DNA of 35,448 bases, taken from contig JAQYNQ010000052.1 of the NCBI GenBank assembly GCA_028727785.1, positions 1 through 35,448 of the forward strand, given 5' to 3'. Both the position numbers and the translations under genes were made by a program. Below, in pieces: positions 23,618 to 32,688 of the stretch; position 1 is the first letter of the stretch, and every line of letters starts with the position of its first letter. This DNA comes from Eubacteriaceae bacterium (GTDB taxonomy: Bacteria; Bacillota; Clostridia; Peptostreptococcales; Anaerovoracaceae). A model generated the notes under the pieces. That model had not been told where the DNA came from, made no database searches, and saw nothing but the letters and a program-made list of their open reading frames with translations.

Positions 23618-23864
23618 TGCTATTTTAGGGCATACGGCAGGCACTTTTGCTCATTTCGTGCCGCTCTCAGACGCGCGGTAGGCACGACTTTCCGAAAACC
23701 GGGTCAGAATCAGCATTTGAAAAAATTCGTGCCTGATTTTTGGGCTTTTTTTTCAATTTCAAAAAAATCGTGCCATGTATATATTCAAGGTCATGGGGGA
23801 ATCAATTCCCCATAAGAATGAAGGCATTTCGCATTAGTGAAAAAACCAATAATGCGACAGCTCC
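23559..23864. repeat. ~306-bp structured intergenic element with inverted ends
   Basis: The element is bounded by GGGGCTGTCGC (23559-23569) and GCGACAGCTCC (23854-23864), an 11-bp inverted repeat with one mismatch. Inside are repeated (T/A)TCGTGCC motifs, forward at 23655-23662, 23726-23733 and 23767-23774 and inverted at 23681-23687 (GGCACGA), with a related GGCAC at 23640-23644. AGGCACGA (23680-23687) and TCGTGCCT (23727-23734) are a perfect 8-bp inverted pair. GGGGAAT-CA-ATTCCCC (about 23796-23811) is another palindrome. Part of the interior is GC-richer than the flanks and no believable protein is encoded. It may be an intergenic repeat or a structured RNA, or a non-autonomous mobile element. 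Confidence 0.55.
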
Positions 23865-23869
23865 TTTTT
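23829..23869 (+). terminator. Second hairpin with T-tail at the right end of the element
   Basis: TCGCATTA (23829-23836) pairs with TAATGCGA (23850-23857). Two more pairs follow after a mismatch, and CAGCTCCTTTTT comes after the stem. The stem shares its CGCATTA/TAATGCG core with the outer inverted repeat of the element. Confidence 0.55.
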
Positions 23870-23957
23870 AATGAAAAATATAGTAAAAAGTTGAAAAAAC
23901 AATGAATTTCTTATTGACTAATCAAAAAAATGGGAGTAATTTATTAATGTATTAAAT

Positions 23958-23987
23958 TTGTAGAAAAAAATAAATTTTAATTATAAT
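23958..23987 (+). promoter_or_regulatory. Promoter upstream of the 24024 gene
   Basis: TTGTAG (23958-23963), 18 bases, then TATAAT (23982-23987). A second possibility is TTGACT (23914-23919), 17 bases, then TAATTT (23937-23942). The rest of 23870-24023 is AT-rich without other recognisable features. Confidence 0.55.
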
Positions 23988-24023
23988 ATTTGTTTAGAAA
24001 ACTAAATTGAAGGATGAGCACTT

Positions 24024-24587
24024 ATGACAGCCGAAACACTGCTGGAAAAACTGAAAAGATTCTATTCAGCCACTTTTGACCTTGAAGAAAGCCATTCTGT
24101 TGCTGTGAAAAATAGTGGAACCGATGTAAACATCCAAGACAAATGCTTTGCACTTTATGGTCACTTTAATGTTGACAGTTCTCGTTATGTGTTATCAAAG
24201 AAGGCTAAGCTTTGGGAAGCAAACTGCCAGGAACATCTCTTTGTTGATGTAATTGAAAATGATCAGGTTCTTACAGTCAATAGAATAGAGCATCTGGACA
24301 GGCTTCTTAAAGAAGAGATAGAGCCAGCATATATCAGGGGTGGAGAGAAGTATCCACCTGCGAATCATATGTATTCATATATCACTGTTGTGATAATAAC
24401 TGACGAACCTTTGGATACTAAGACACTAAAATATGTACAGTCGTATCGCTTCGAAAAGACTTATCGTTTTAACCTTCGCGGTTATATGGAAACACGCCTT
24501 GTTGCTGTTTCCACCGCAGATAAAACTGTTACAACCAATCGGGCAGGCAAACCTCTCGTTAAGGCTTACCACCAGTTGATTGTGTAA
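24024..24587 (+). CDS. Conserved-looking protein of unknown function upstream of cstA
   Basis: I do not recognise this 187-residue protein. It has no signal peptide, no membrane span and no obvious catalytic motif. Predicted content is mixed alpha/beta. Visible stretches are an N-terminal helix (TLLEKLKRFYSATFDLEE), a central EHLFVDVIEND strand region, and a Tyr/Arg-rich KYVQSYRFEKTYRFNLRGY segment near 136-154. AAGGATG lies 10-14 bases before the ATG. It ends 37 bases before cstA and no terminator lies between, so it is likely cotranscribed with the transporter. A regulatory or accessory role in pyruvate/peptide uptake is possible but unproven. Confidence 0.7.
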   Translation: MTAETLLEKLKRFYSATFDLEESHSVAVKNSGTDVNIQDKCFALYGHFNVDSSRYVLSKKAKLWEANCQEHLFVDVIENDQVLTVNRIEHLDRLLKEEIEPAYIRGGEKYPPANHMYSYITVVIITDEPLDTKTLKYVQSYRFEKTYRFNLRGYMETRLVAVSTADKTVTTNRAGKPLVKAYHQLIV

Positions 24588-24624
24588 TTATAACTTTTTA
24601 TATTAATTTAGGAGGAAATTAAAA

Positions 24625-26286
24625 ATGAGTAGTATCTTACTTCTTTTGATTTCCATCGTTGTGTTCATTGTTGCTTATGCAACATATGGTTCATACCTTG
24701 CGAAATCATGGGGCATTGATCCCAAACGAAAGACCCCGGCTTTTGAACTGGAGGATGGAATTGACTACGTACCTGCCAATAAAGCAGTGCTGCTTGGACA
24801 TCACTTTTCATCTATAGCAGGAGCCGGCCCAATTAATGGTCCAATCCAGGCTGCCGTATTTGGATGGATTCCTGTATTTCTTTGGATTGTAATCGGCGGA
24901 ATTTTCTTTGGAGCAGTTCAGGACTTCAGTGCACTGTTTGCTTCAATTCGTCACAAAGGTAAATCACTGGGAGAAATTATTGAAGTAAATATAAGCCACA
25001 GAACTAAAATATGCTTTACCGTATTTGCATGGCTGGTTCTTATTCTTGTAGTTGCAGCCTTTGCTGATATCGTTGCAGGAACATTTGCAGGATACAATGC
25101 TGAAGGACAGACAGTTGCAACTAACGGTTCAGTAGCAACCGCATCAACATTATTCATTCCGCTTGCAATTGCATTCGGACTGTTCAACAGAAAATCACCT
25201 AATCTTGTTGTTAATACAATTGTAGGTGTTGCTCTGCTTATTGCATGCATAGGAATAGGTATTGCATGTCCTCTGTATTTCAGCAAGTTAACATGGTTAG
25301 TTATTGTATTTGTATACATTTTCATCGCATCTGTAGCACCTGTATGGATTCTGTTACAGCCAAGAGATTACCTGAACAGCTTCCTGCTGTACTTCATGAT
25401 TGCAGCATCAGCAATTGGTATTATCTTTACTAATCCAACGATGCAGCTTACAGGATTTACAGGATGGACTGCGCCTATTGGAACACTGTTCCCATTCCTG
25501 TTTGTAACTGTTGCATGTGGAGCTATTTCAGGTTTCCACAGCCTGATTTCATCAGGAACAACGTCAAAGCAGATTTCAAACGAAGCAGATGCAAAGGCAA
25601 TAGGATACGGCTCCATGCTTGTTGAATGTATCCTTGCAGTAATCGCTCTGATTGCAGTTGGAAGTGCTTCAATGGATACATGGACAGGTATGACACCTCC
25701 ACAGATCTTCGCCGGTGGAATTGCATCCATGCTGGCAAAGATTGGTTTCCCTGAACATACAGCGTCAACAATTCTAATGCTAGCTATTTCGGCATTTGCA
25801 TTAACTTCACTTGACACAGCTACACGTCTTGGACGTTTCTTATTCCAGGAACTGTTTGCTACAAGAAAAGACGGCACACAGAATATTCTTAGCAATATGT
25901 ACGTAGCTACAGCTGTTACAATCGGAGCAGCCGCATTACTGACAATTGCAGGATACACAAAGATCTGGGCACTGTTCGGTGCATGCAACCAGTTAGTAGC
26001 TGTTCCTGCATTCCTAGCCGCAGCCTGCTGGCTGAAAAGGATTGGAAAGAAATACAGTATGCTTTACATTCCAATGTTCTTCATGCTGATTACATCAGGT
26101 TCAGCCCTGGTACTGAAGTTTATCAGCAATGCTAAGCTTCTGATGGCTGGAGAAGGAGTTGCTATTGTAGAAGGATTACAGTGTGTTCTGATTGTTCCAA
26201 TCCTGGTATTAACAGTTATCCTTGCTATTGACGGATTCAAGGTACTGTTTGGAAAGAAGACTGAAACAGCAGCAGAAGCTGCATAG
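24625..26286 (+). CDS. cstA: CstA-family carbon starvation transporter (pyruvate/peptide)
   Basis: This 553-residue multi-span membrane protein belongs to the CstA (COG1966) family, whose E. coli members (CstA, BtsT) import pyruvate and were earlier linked to peptide uptake. Conserved features are ADGIDYVPANK-like text near 45, HHFSSIAGAGPINGP near 59-73, and SGFHSLISSGTTSKQI near 302-317. The protein is about 150 residues shorter than the E. coli forms, the usual size for many Firmicute members. AGGAGGAAAT precedes the ATG. A very strong terminator closes the two-gene unit. In an amino acid fermenter it would recapture pyruvate or take up peptides (inference). Confidence 0.9.
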   Translation: MSSILLLLISIVVFIVAYATYGSYLAKSWGIDPKRKTPAFELEDGIDYVPANKAVLLGHHFSSIAGAGPINGPIQAAVFGWIPVFLWIVIGGIFFGAVQDFSALFASIRHKGKSLGEIIEVNISHRTKICFTVFAWLVLILVVAAFADIVAGTFAGYNAEGQTVATNGSVATASTLFIPLAIAFGLFNRKSPNLVVNTIVGVALLIACIGIGIACPLYFSKLTWLVIVFVYIFIASVAPVWILLQPRDYLNSFLLYFMIAASAIGIIFTNPTMQLTGFTGWTAPIGTLFPFLFVTVACGAISGFHSLISSGTTSKQISNEADAKAIGYGSMLVECILAVIALIAVGSASMDTWTGMTPPQIFAGGIASMLAKIGFPEHTASTILMLAISAFALTSLDTATRLGRFLFQELFATRKDGTQNILSNMYVATAVTIGAAALLTIAGYTKIWALFGACNQLVAVPAFLAAACWLKRIGKKYSMLYIPMFFMLITSGSALVLKFISNAKLLMAGEGVAIVEGLQCVLIVPILVLTVILAIDGFKVLFGKKTETAAEAA

Positions 26287-26320
26287 TAAAACCGCAATTA
26301 CCAAGTGAGCAAAATATATA

Positions 26321-26365
26321 AAAAGAAGCTTCTGGCAATGATTTCGTTGCCAGAAGCTTCTTTTT
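26321..26365 (+). terminator. Strong terminator of the cstA operon
   Basis: AAAAGAAGCTTCTGGCAA (26321-26338) pairs perfectly over 18 bp with 26347-26364, ending in a T-run. It is effectively bidirectional by sequence. The following 125 bases hold a weak TATACT (26453-26458) as possible -10 for the ABC genes. Confidence 0.95.
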
Positions 26366-26490
26366 GTGTTCCAAAGCATTACATTTATTACAAAATTATT
26401 AAGCTTTTTTTACAAAGAAACATAATCCATAGAAAACCTGTCTAACATAATGTATACTCTTAATATGCAAAAACGGAGAGGAGGAACGGC

Positions 26491-28725
26491 ATGCTCAAGC
26501 TAGAGAAAGTATCCAAATACTATTCTGCCGGCGGCGTAGTGGCTACAGGTTTCAGCAAAGTAAACTTGGAACTGAATATTGGCGAATTTGTTGCTATAAC
26601 CGGTGAGAGCGGAAGCGGTAAGTCAACACTGTTGAACGTAATTTCCGGCCTTGATTCTTATGAAGAAGGCGAAATGTATGTGAACGGCATGGCTACCAGC
26701 GGGTTTACAAGAAACGAATTAGAGGAATATCGCAAGAAATATATCGGAAACATATTCCAGACTTTTAATCTGATTAACAGCTATACAGTATATCAGAACG
26801 TGGAGCTTGTTTTGCTGCTTAGTGGGGCAAATAAAAGCGAGATTGCACCTAAGGTACACGAAATCATCGAGAAGGTGGGTCTGAAGGAATATGAGAGCAC
26901 TAAGGCATCCAAACTATCAGGAGGCCAGAAGCAGAGGGTTGCTATTGCAAGAGCACTTGCAAAAGAGACACCTGTAATAGTAGCAGACGAACCCACAGGT
27001 AATCTTGATACTAAATCAGCAGCTGAAATAGTTGAGCTGCTGCACGAATTATCAAAGGATAAACTGATTGTAATTGTAACTCACAATTATGAGCAGGTGG
27101 AGCAGTACGTTACAAGAAAAATCACTATGCACGACGGTAAGGTTGTGGAAGACAAACAGATAAGAGGAGAGGCTGTTTGTACTGATACTATCGAACCAAA
27201 AGAAGCAATGTCCGAGTCCCTATCTATAGGGAATACTCTGAGGCTGGGAGTAAGAAACACCTTTAACATTCCTGCCAAATTCATTCTTATGCTGATAGTT
27301 TTCGTTTTTCTGTGCGGAGGAACTGTTGCAGCATACACCAGCGTTATGAATGAAGAGTCATACATGGACAGCGGCTATAATGAATATTTCCGTAATACCA
27401 GTCCGGAGCGAATAGTAATCAAGCGACAGGATAAACAGGTTTTCAAGATAGCAGATTATGATAAAATTGCATCTATTGAAAATGTTGACAGGGTAATCAA
27501 AGATGACCTGATTCTTGATACAACTGCTTACTTCTCCAACGATGACAGTTACTGGCTGTCAGGCTCACTTGAGGATGCGGCTCTCTTTGAGAACCAGCTG
27601 GAAGAAGGAAGAATGCCGAAAAATAACCATGAAATGATTCTTGTGGTATGTGATGAGTCATACGCAATTGACAGTGCAAAGACGGCGTATAAAAAGAAGA
27701 GCTATCTGACTAATGACTACACAGGAGAAAGGCTTATCGATAAAAAAGTGAAAGTTGTAGGCTATGGTATTCTTACAGAAGAGCAGCAGGAATTGATGCA
27801 GAAAAACATGCACTACATGGACGTATATTTCTGCCTGAATAAAAAAGGACTGAACGAAGTAAGATATTCAGCTCTGCAGGGACGCAGTAAAACTGTTTTC
27901 AAGTATGCGGGAAAGGAAATCACTTCACCGATCAAAACATACAGCTTCATTCCAGAAGGGCACGTATATATCAATGAGGAAATTGATGCCCTGAGCGATC
28001 AGTGGGCTATTGGGCAGACTTTGAAGGTGAATACATCAAGTACTTATTTTGATGACACATACAGCTTTACTATAGATGCAGTATATTCTGCAAACAACTA
28101 TAACTACCTGACCGGAGCAACAAGCTACGAGGACGATTCAGGTTATGTTTTCATGAATCCTGAGGATTTCAAGAAGATGTACACAAAGGGTAATTACCAG
28201 TCATCAGTAATGGTCAAGGATAAAACTATTATAGATGATACAAAGGCACAGTTAGAGGAAATGGGATACAGCGCTTTATGTATGAAGGATGCCATGTTCA
28301 ATGAAGGAGAAGAATATGCCATGATGGAAAAGGCCTTCCTGACACTGGTGCTTGTGGGAATTCTGACCGCTTTGTTCTTTGTCACATACTTCATTCTGAA
28401 GCTTATTCTGAAATCCAGAAACGTATTCTTTTCAACTATCAGAATGCTTGGAGGAACAAAGAAAAACTGTGCAGACCTTATTAGAGTTGAAGTTATCATG
28501 GTAGCTAATATAGCATTTCTGATCTGTGCGGGTGTGATATCACTGGTTCACTTCGGTGTCATTGAAAATATTTCATATCTGAATCAGTTAATCAGTTACC
28601 TTGACTTGAAGAGTATGGCAGTAATCTACGTTCTTGTAATAATAATGTCATTGCTGCAGGCTGTAAGATATGCCAAGAGCCTGTTTAAGAAGACTGCCAT
28701 GAATGCATATAAAGAGGAGGTGTAG
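26491..28725 (+). CDS. ABC transporter ATPase-permease fusion (MacB/FtsX type), first of a pair
   Basis: This protein has 744 residues. An N-terminal ATPase domain (1-225) has Walker A GESGSGKST, signature LSGGQKQR, Walker B VIVADEPTGNLD and the H-loop VTH. Linked to it is a permease half with a first span near 262-284 (ILMLIVFVFLCGG) and a ~330-residue extracytoplasmic domain. Three further spans lie at about 610-640, 665-690 and 705-725. This is the MacB layout, a mechanotransmission type that usually moves substrates without carrying them through the membrane. GAGAGGAGG precedes the ATG. It ends three bases before a second gene of the same layout, so the products probably form a heterodimer. 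No two-component system is adjacent; the substrate is unknown. Confidence 0.87.
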   Translation: MLKLEKVSKYYSAGGVVATGFSKVNLELNIGEFVAITGESGSGKSTLLNVISGLDSYEEGEMYVNGMATSGFTRNELEEYRKKYIGNIFQTFNLINSYTVYQNVELVLLLSGANKSEIAPKVHEIIEKVGLKEYESTKASKLSGGQKQRVAIARALAKETPVIVADEPTGNLDTKSAAEIVELLHELSKDKLIVIVTHNYEQVEQYVTRKITMHDGKVVEDKQIRGEAVCTDTIEPKEAMSESLSIGNTLRLGVRNTFNIPAKFILMLIVFVFLCGGTVAAYTSVMNEESYMDSGYNEYFRNTSPERIVIKRQDKQVFKIADYDKIASIENVDRVIKDDLILDTTAYFSNDDSYWLSGSLEDAALFENQLEEGRMPKNNHEMILVVCDESYAIDSAKTAYKKKSYLTNDYTGERLIDKKVKVVGYGILTEEQQELMQKNMHYMDVYFCLNKKGLNEVRYSALQGRSKTVFKYAGKEITSPIKTYSFIPEGHVYINEEIDALSDQWAIGQTLKVNTSSTYFDDTYSFTIDAVYSANNYNYLTGATSYEDDSGYVFMNPEDFKKMYTKGNYQSSVMVKDKTIIDDTKAQLEEMGYSALCMKDAMFNEGEEYAMMEKAFLTLVLVGILTALFFVTYFILKLILKSRNVFFSTIRMLGGTKKNCADLIRVEVIMVANIAFLICAGVISLVHFGVIENISYLNQLISYLDLKSMAVIYVLVIIMSLLQAVRYAKSLFKKTAMNAYKEEV

Positions 28726-28728
28726 GAT

Positions 28729-31179
28729 TTGATCAGATTAGAAAAGGTTGAAAAATATTTCAATAAAAAAAAGAAGAATGAAATCCATGTAATAAATAAC
28801 ACCTCTTTAGAACTTGAAGACAAGGGACTTGTTACATTCCTCGGACACTCCGGGTGTGGCAAGACCACACTGCTAAATGCAATAGGCGGCTTAGACAAGG
28901 TAAATTCAGGACATATATTTATTGATGATCAGGAGATAACCAGAAAGTCCAGCAATAAAATCGACGAAATAAGAAATCGCAATATCGGTTATATTTTCCA
29001 GAATTTTAACCTGATAGAGGACGCTACGGTTTTTGAAAATGTTGCCATCGCTCTGAAAATGATGGGAATCAGGGACAAGAACGAAATCAGCAGACGTGTA
29101 ATGTACATTCTGGAACGCGTAGGACTGGAACGTTACAAGAACCGTCCGGCAAAGATGCTTTCAGGCGGTGAAAGACAGCGAGTGGGCATTGCCAGAGCCC
29201 TGGTGAAAAATCCTAAGATTATCATCGCCGATGAGCCCACTGGAAATCTGGACAGCAATAATACCATTGAGATAATGAATATTATCAAAGCCATCTCAAA
29301 GGAACGTCTGGTAATCCTTGTAACTCACGAAAAGGATATCGCAGAATTCTATGCATCGAGAATAATAGAGATCGTAGATGGGAAAATCGTAGGTGACAGG
29401 ATATGTAATCATGATAATGAACTGGACTATCGTCTGGATAACAAAGTTTATCTGAAAGATATGCCTGTACACAAAGAACTGGTTCAGGAAGGGGTTAAAG
29501 TTGATTTTTACAGTGATGATGACAGTAACGCAGACGGCACGGTTAACATCAAGGTTGTAATAAGAAACAATAACATCTACATTGAAACGCCTGAGGGAAT
29601 TAATGCAGGCTCTGATACAGTTGAACTTATTGATGACCACTACCAGAAGATTTCCAAGGAAATCTATGAGAAATATGAGTTTAATTACGATGAAATGGTT
29701 GGCGGCCAGCAGGGTGGAAAGTACACATCAATTTATAACCCTGTTTCGCTGGTGACAGGCGGATTTAAAAAAATCGGTTCGTACTCCATAATAAAAAAGA
29801 TTCTGTTAGTTGGATTCATTATGGCATCCATGCTGAGTCTATACGCAATAAGCCATTTTATCGGCGTCATAAGCGTAGAGGATCACCAGTTTGTTACATC
29901 AAACCAGAATTACGTAACGGTAAAGACGGGTAAACTCAATGAAAAGACTTATGACAAATTCCGAAAGACGCCGGGCGTGGATTACGCTTTACCGGGTGAC
30001 GGCAATGTTACATTTATATTGCCTATTGACGATTACTATCAGACATCCAAGCAGATTACAGCACTGACAGGCTCTATTTCAGCAGCAAAACTGATAGACG
30101 AGTCCAAAATAATTGCAGGGCATAATATCGTTAAGAAAAAAGACATCGTCGTTGATAAAATGGTTTTGGATGAACTTTTCAAAGGTGCAAGAGCTCCTAT
30201 GATAGGTCTGAAGACCTATGAAAGCCTGATCGGACGAAAGATAAAGCTTCCTGAGCTCGGAGAGTTTACTTTAGTAGGTGTAGTTGACCAGGAAAGCCCT
30301 TCTATTTACGCCAAGAAGAAAATGCTGAAGGATATAGTATATTCTAATCCGGGTCAGAGTGCAGCTGACGCGTATGATATGGATGAATTTGAATCATACG
30401 GAGAAAAGGAAATTACCAAGTACAAGTTCGTGAAAAATGAAGAAGGATTTAAAATTTTATCCGGCGGATCCAGACCTGAGAACTATGAAGCACTGATTCC
30501 GGAAAGCCTGAAAGAAGAGTACAAGATTGGAAGCGAGCTGAAAACAAAGGTAAACGGCAAGAATCTGACTGTATCCGGTTACTATGAATGTAAAGATTAC
30601 AGGCAGACATACTATGTAAATGACAGAACCGCTACTCTAAACTTTATTGAAAGCCAGAAAAATATGACTCTATGCACCGATGACAAGGCCGGAGTCATTG
30701 CAACCATTCAGGAAAGCGGAGCAAAGGCTATCGATAACTATCAGAGTGATAAAGAGAAGTACTTCAATAATATTGAAAAGGAAATGATTGCCACCGGTAT
30801 TACAGCAGTTATTATCCTGCTGATATCCTTAGTGGAAATCTATCTGATGCTTCGTGCTTCATTCCTGTCACGAATAAAGGAAGTGGGTGTTCTTAGAGCT
30901 ATTGGTCTTAAGAAGAAAGATATTTATAAGATGTTCTCTGGCGAGATAATCGCAATTACATGTATAACAACCCTGCCGGGAATGGCTGTAATGGCTTACA
31001 TCTTACACTCATTAACTAAAATACCCGGAATTGGAGATAACTATCTGATAAATCCGATAATATTCCTGGGAAGTTTTGCTCTGGTATTTGCATTTAACAT
31101 GTTCGCAGGATTACTCCCTGCTATCAGAACAATGAGACAGACACCTGCAGCAATACTTGCCAGAAACGATGTAAACTGA
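28729..31179 (+). CDS. ABC transporter ATPase-permease fusion (MacB/FtsX type), second of a pair
   Basis: This protein has 816 residues. The ATPase domain (1-220) has Walker A GHSGCGKTT, signature LSGGERQR, Walker B IIIADEPTGNLD and a VTH switch. An ~130-residue acidic linker precedes the first span near 358-380 (ILLVGFIMASMLSLY). An extracytoplasmic region of about 300 residues follows, then FtsX-like spans (AVIILLISLVEIYLML and beyond) with the conserved EVGVLRAIGLKKKDI coupling segment. The start is TTG at 28729 with GAGGAGG about nine bases upstream; no ATG fits. It is transcribed with the preceding gene. Two complete fusions side by side suggest one heterodimeric exporter or lipoprotein/peptide extruder rather than two machines (inference). 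Confidence 0.86.
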   Translation: MIRLEKVEKYFNKKKKNEIHVINNTSLELEDKGLVTFLGHSGCGKTTLLNAIGGLDKVNSGHIFIDDQEITRKSSNKIDEIRNRNIGYIFQNFNLIEDATVFENVAIALKMMGIRDKNEISRRVMYILERVGLERYKNRPAKMLSGGERQRVGIARALVKNPKIIIADEPTGNLDSNNTIEIMNIIKAISKERLVILVTHEKDIAEFYASRIIEIVDGKIVGDRICNHDNELDYRLDNKVYLKDMPVHKELVQEGVKVDFYSDDDSNADGTVNIKVVIRNNNIYIETPEGINAGSDTVELIDDHYQKISKEIYEKYEFNYDEMVGGQQGGKYTSIYNPVSLVTGGFKKIGSYSIIKKILLVGFIMASMLSLYAISHFIGVISVEDHQFVTSNQNYVTVKTGKLNEKTYDKFRKTPGVDYALPGDGNVTFILPIDDYYQTSKQITALTGSISAAKLIDESKIIAGHNIVKKKDIVVDKMVLDELFKGARAPMIGLKTYESLIGRKIKLPELGEFTLVGVVDQESPSIYAKKKMLKDIVYSNPGQSAADAYDMDEFESYGEKEITKYKFVKNEEGFKILSGGSRPENYEALIPESLKEEYKIGSELKTKVNGKNLTVSGYYECKDYRQTYYVNDRTATLNFIESQKNMTLCTDDKAGVIATIQESGAKAIDNYQSDKEKYFNNIEKEMIATGITAVIILLISLVEIYLMLRASFLSRIKEVGVLRAIGLKKKDIYKMFSGEIIAITCITTLPGMAVMAYILHSLTKIPGIGDNYLINPIIFLGSFALVFAFNMFAGLLPAIRTMRQTPAAILARNDVN

Positions 31180-31213
31180 TAGCGGATTTAACATAATGGA
31201 AGAAAAAGAAAGA

Positions 31214-31255
31214 CAAGATGATGTCCTGTGCAGACATTATCTTGCCTTTTGTTTT
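31214..31255. terminator. Bidirectional terminator between the ABC genes and the CoA-transferase
   Basis: CAAGATGATGTC (31214-31225) and GACATTATCTTG (31233-31244) form a 12-bp stem with one G-U pair. The T-rich CCTTTTGTTTT follows on plus and TTCTTTTTC follows on minus. It serves both convergent units. Confidence 0.87.
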
Positions 31256-32615
31256 AGAATGAACACTTGCTGGTATTCTTCCAGATACCGTTCTTTTCAG
31301 CCGCTTTGATAAGATCTTCTCTGAAATCAGGATGAGCAATATTAATAAGAAGTTCAGCTCTTTCCCATGTTGATTTTCCTTTAAGGTCTGCGGCTCCGAA
31401 CTCTGTTACGATATAGTTTGTTGCCGTTCTTGGTGTAGTAACAATAGCACCTGGTGAAAGGATAGGAGCAATAAGCGATTCTCTTCGTCCATCCGGAAGT
31501 GTTCTTGTTGATGGAGTGCACAGGAAGCTCTGACCATCATCTGACAGATATGCGCCCATTACGAAATCCAGCTGACCACCTGTGCCGCTGATTTGCTGAT
31601 GTCCGGCAGATTCAGAGCATACCTGTCCGTAAAGGTCAACCTGAATACAGCTGTTGATGGAAACGAATCTGTCAATGCTTCCGATTACGTTAACGTTATT
31701 AACATAGTCAACAGGAGCACTGCAGCAGATTGGATTGTCATCTATGAAATCATACAGTCTCTTTGTTCCGCCGGCAAATGTGTAAAGAGCTTTGCCCTTG
31801 TCTACAGGCTTGTTGCCGGTAAGTTTACCTGCCTCAAACAAATCCACATATGCGTCAACAAACATCTCAGTGTGTCCGTTGATATTTCTTACATCTGATT
31901 CGTTTGCAAGCATCTGGCCGATGCAGTTTGGAAGTCCGCCGATTCCAAGCTGAAGTGTACTGTGGCTGAGGATTCTTTCCACTACATGAGATGCAATCTG
32001 TCTGTCTATTTCAGTTGCCGGTTTGGAAGGAAGTTCTGCAAGAGGTGTGTTGCTTCCTTCAACAACGTAATCTATTCCATAAAGATTAAGCTGAGTCTGG
32101 TGACCCTGAGCAATAGGCATATTCTCATTTACTTCTACGATTATTTTTTTTGCACCTTTTATAACTCCCCACATGTCAGCGACCTGAGGCCCCAGGTTAA
32201 AGTTTCCGTGTGCATCCATTGGTGCAACCTGGAAGAAAGCGATATCGACTCCACATTCATTGTTCTTCCAGTAAAAAGGAAGTTCATTGAAAAGCATAGG
32301 AATATACCAGCATCTACCCTCCTTGCTCATTTTTCTGTCAAAAGCACTGAAATGAGCAGAAGCAAATCTTACCTGGTCATTAGATGTTGTTGCCTGATAA
32401 ACTTTAAAAGGTTCGTTTCTGATAGCAACTGTACTGATAATTTCCACTCCACGAAGTTCATCAGCTCTTTTAGCAAGAGCCTCGTCAATATCCACTACAC
32501 TTCCACAACCAAGTCCAAAGTGTATTCTGGAATTGTTCTCAACCATCGCAGCGGCCTGATCGGCGGTGATGAGTTTTTTCTTATACTCTTCTGCCAGAGA
32601 TGAAACCTTATACAT
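31254..32615 (-). CDS. Acyl-CoA:acetate CoA-transferase (butyryl-/4-hydroxybutyryl-type)
   Basis: A 453-residue family I-type CoA-transferase of the acetyl-CoA hydrolase/transferase group, the family of butyryl-CoA:acetate and 4-hydroxybutyrate CoA-transferases. The predicted catalytic glutamate is E250 in NGHTEMFVDAYVDL. The CoA-contact motif LQLGIGGLPN is at 222-230, and EFGAADLKGKS lies near the C-terminus. It moves CoA from butyryl-CoA (or a related acyl-CoA) to acetate, ending butyrate fermentation and sparing ATP. AGGAGGTAGG precedes the ATG at 32613-32615. The promoter on the minus strand overlaps Rex-like operators. Which acyl-CoA is preferred cannot be read from sequence. Confidence 0.88.
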   Translation of the reverse strand: MYKVSSLAEEYKKKLITADQAAAMVENNSRIHFGLGCGSVVDIDEALAKRADELRGVEIISTVAIRNEPFKVYQATTSNDQVRFASAHFSAFDRKMSKEGRCWYIPMLFNELPFYWKNNECGVDIAFFQVAPMDAHGNFNLGPQVADMWGVIKGAKKIIVEVNENMPIAQGHQTQLNLYGIDYVVEGSNTPLAELPSKPATEIDRQIASHVVERILSHSTLQLGIGGLPNCIGQMLANESDVRNINGHTEMFVDAYVDLFEAGKLTGNKPVDKGKALYTFAGGTKRLYDFIDDNPICCSAPVDYVNNVNVIGSIDRFVSINSCIQVDLYGQVCSESAGHQQISGTGGQLDFVMGAYLSDDGQSFLCTPSTRTLPDGRRESLIAPILSPGAIVTTPRTATNYIVTEFGAADLKGKSTWERAELLINIAHPDFREDLIKAAEKNGIWKNTSKCSF

Positions 32616-32661
32616 ATCTTTCCTACCTCCTGTCCGGGGACATATTTACACAACATTTGCT

Positions 32662-32679
32662 TTGTCTATTTTTTAACAA
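32662..32679. promoter_or_regulatory. Rex-like operator, promoter-proximal copy
   Basis: TTGTCTA-TTTT-TTAACAA matches the clostridial Rex consensus TTGTTAA-N4-TTAACAA at 12 of 14 defined positions. It lies just downstream of the predicted transcription start of the CoA-transferase gene, where a bound repressor would block elongation. Confidence 0.55.
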
Positions 32680-32688
32680 GTTAAAGCT

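Noticed and set aside
23591..23815. 74-codon open frame inside the repeat element
   Set aside because: It starts within the alr terminator stem, has no ribosome binding site and covers the inverted repeats; composition is not protein-like.
23559..23864. Possible CRISPR array or retron RNA in the repeat-rich gap
   Set aside because: Motif copies are irregularly spaced and in both orientations, there are no cas genes, and no reverse transcriptase is nearby.
25368..25988. 206-codon open frame antisense to cstA
   Set aside because: Shadow of the strongly conserved cstA frame; no ribosome binding site or family resemblance.
26331..26357. TGGCA...TTGCC resembling a second sigma-54 promoter
   Set aside because: It is the two arms of the cstA terminator hairpin; spacing and sequence do not match -24/-12.
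26491..31179. BceAB-type bacitracin resistance system
   Set aside because: The ATPase and permease are fused in each gene and there is no adjacent sensor kinase or response regulator.
31962..32603. 213-codon plus-strand frame opposite the CoA-transferase
   Set aside because: Antisense shadow of a clear enzyme gene; Cys/Phe/Ser-rich with no motif.
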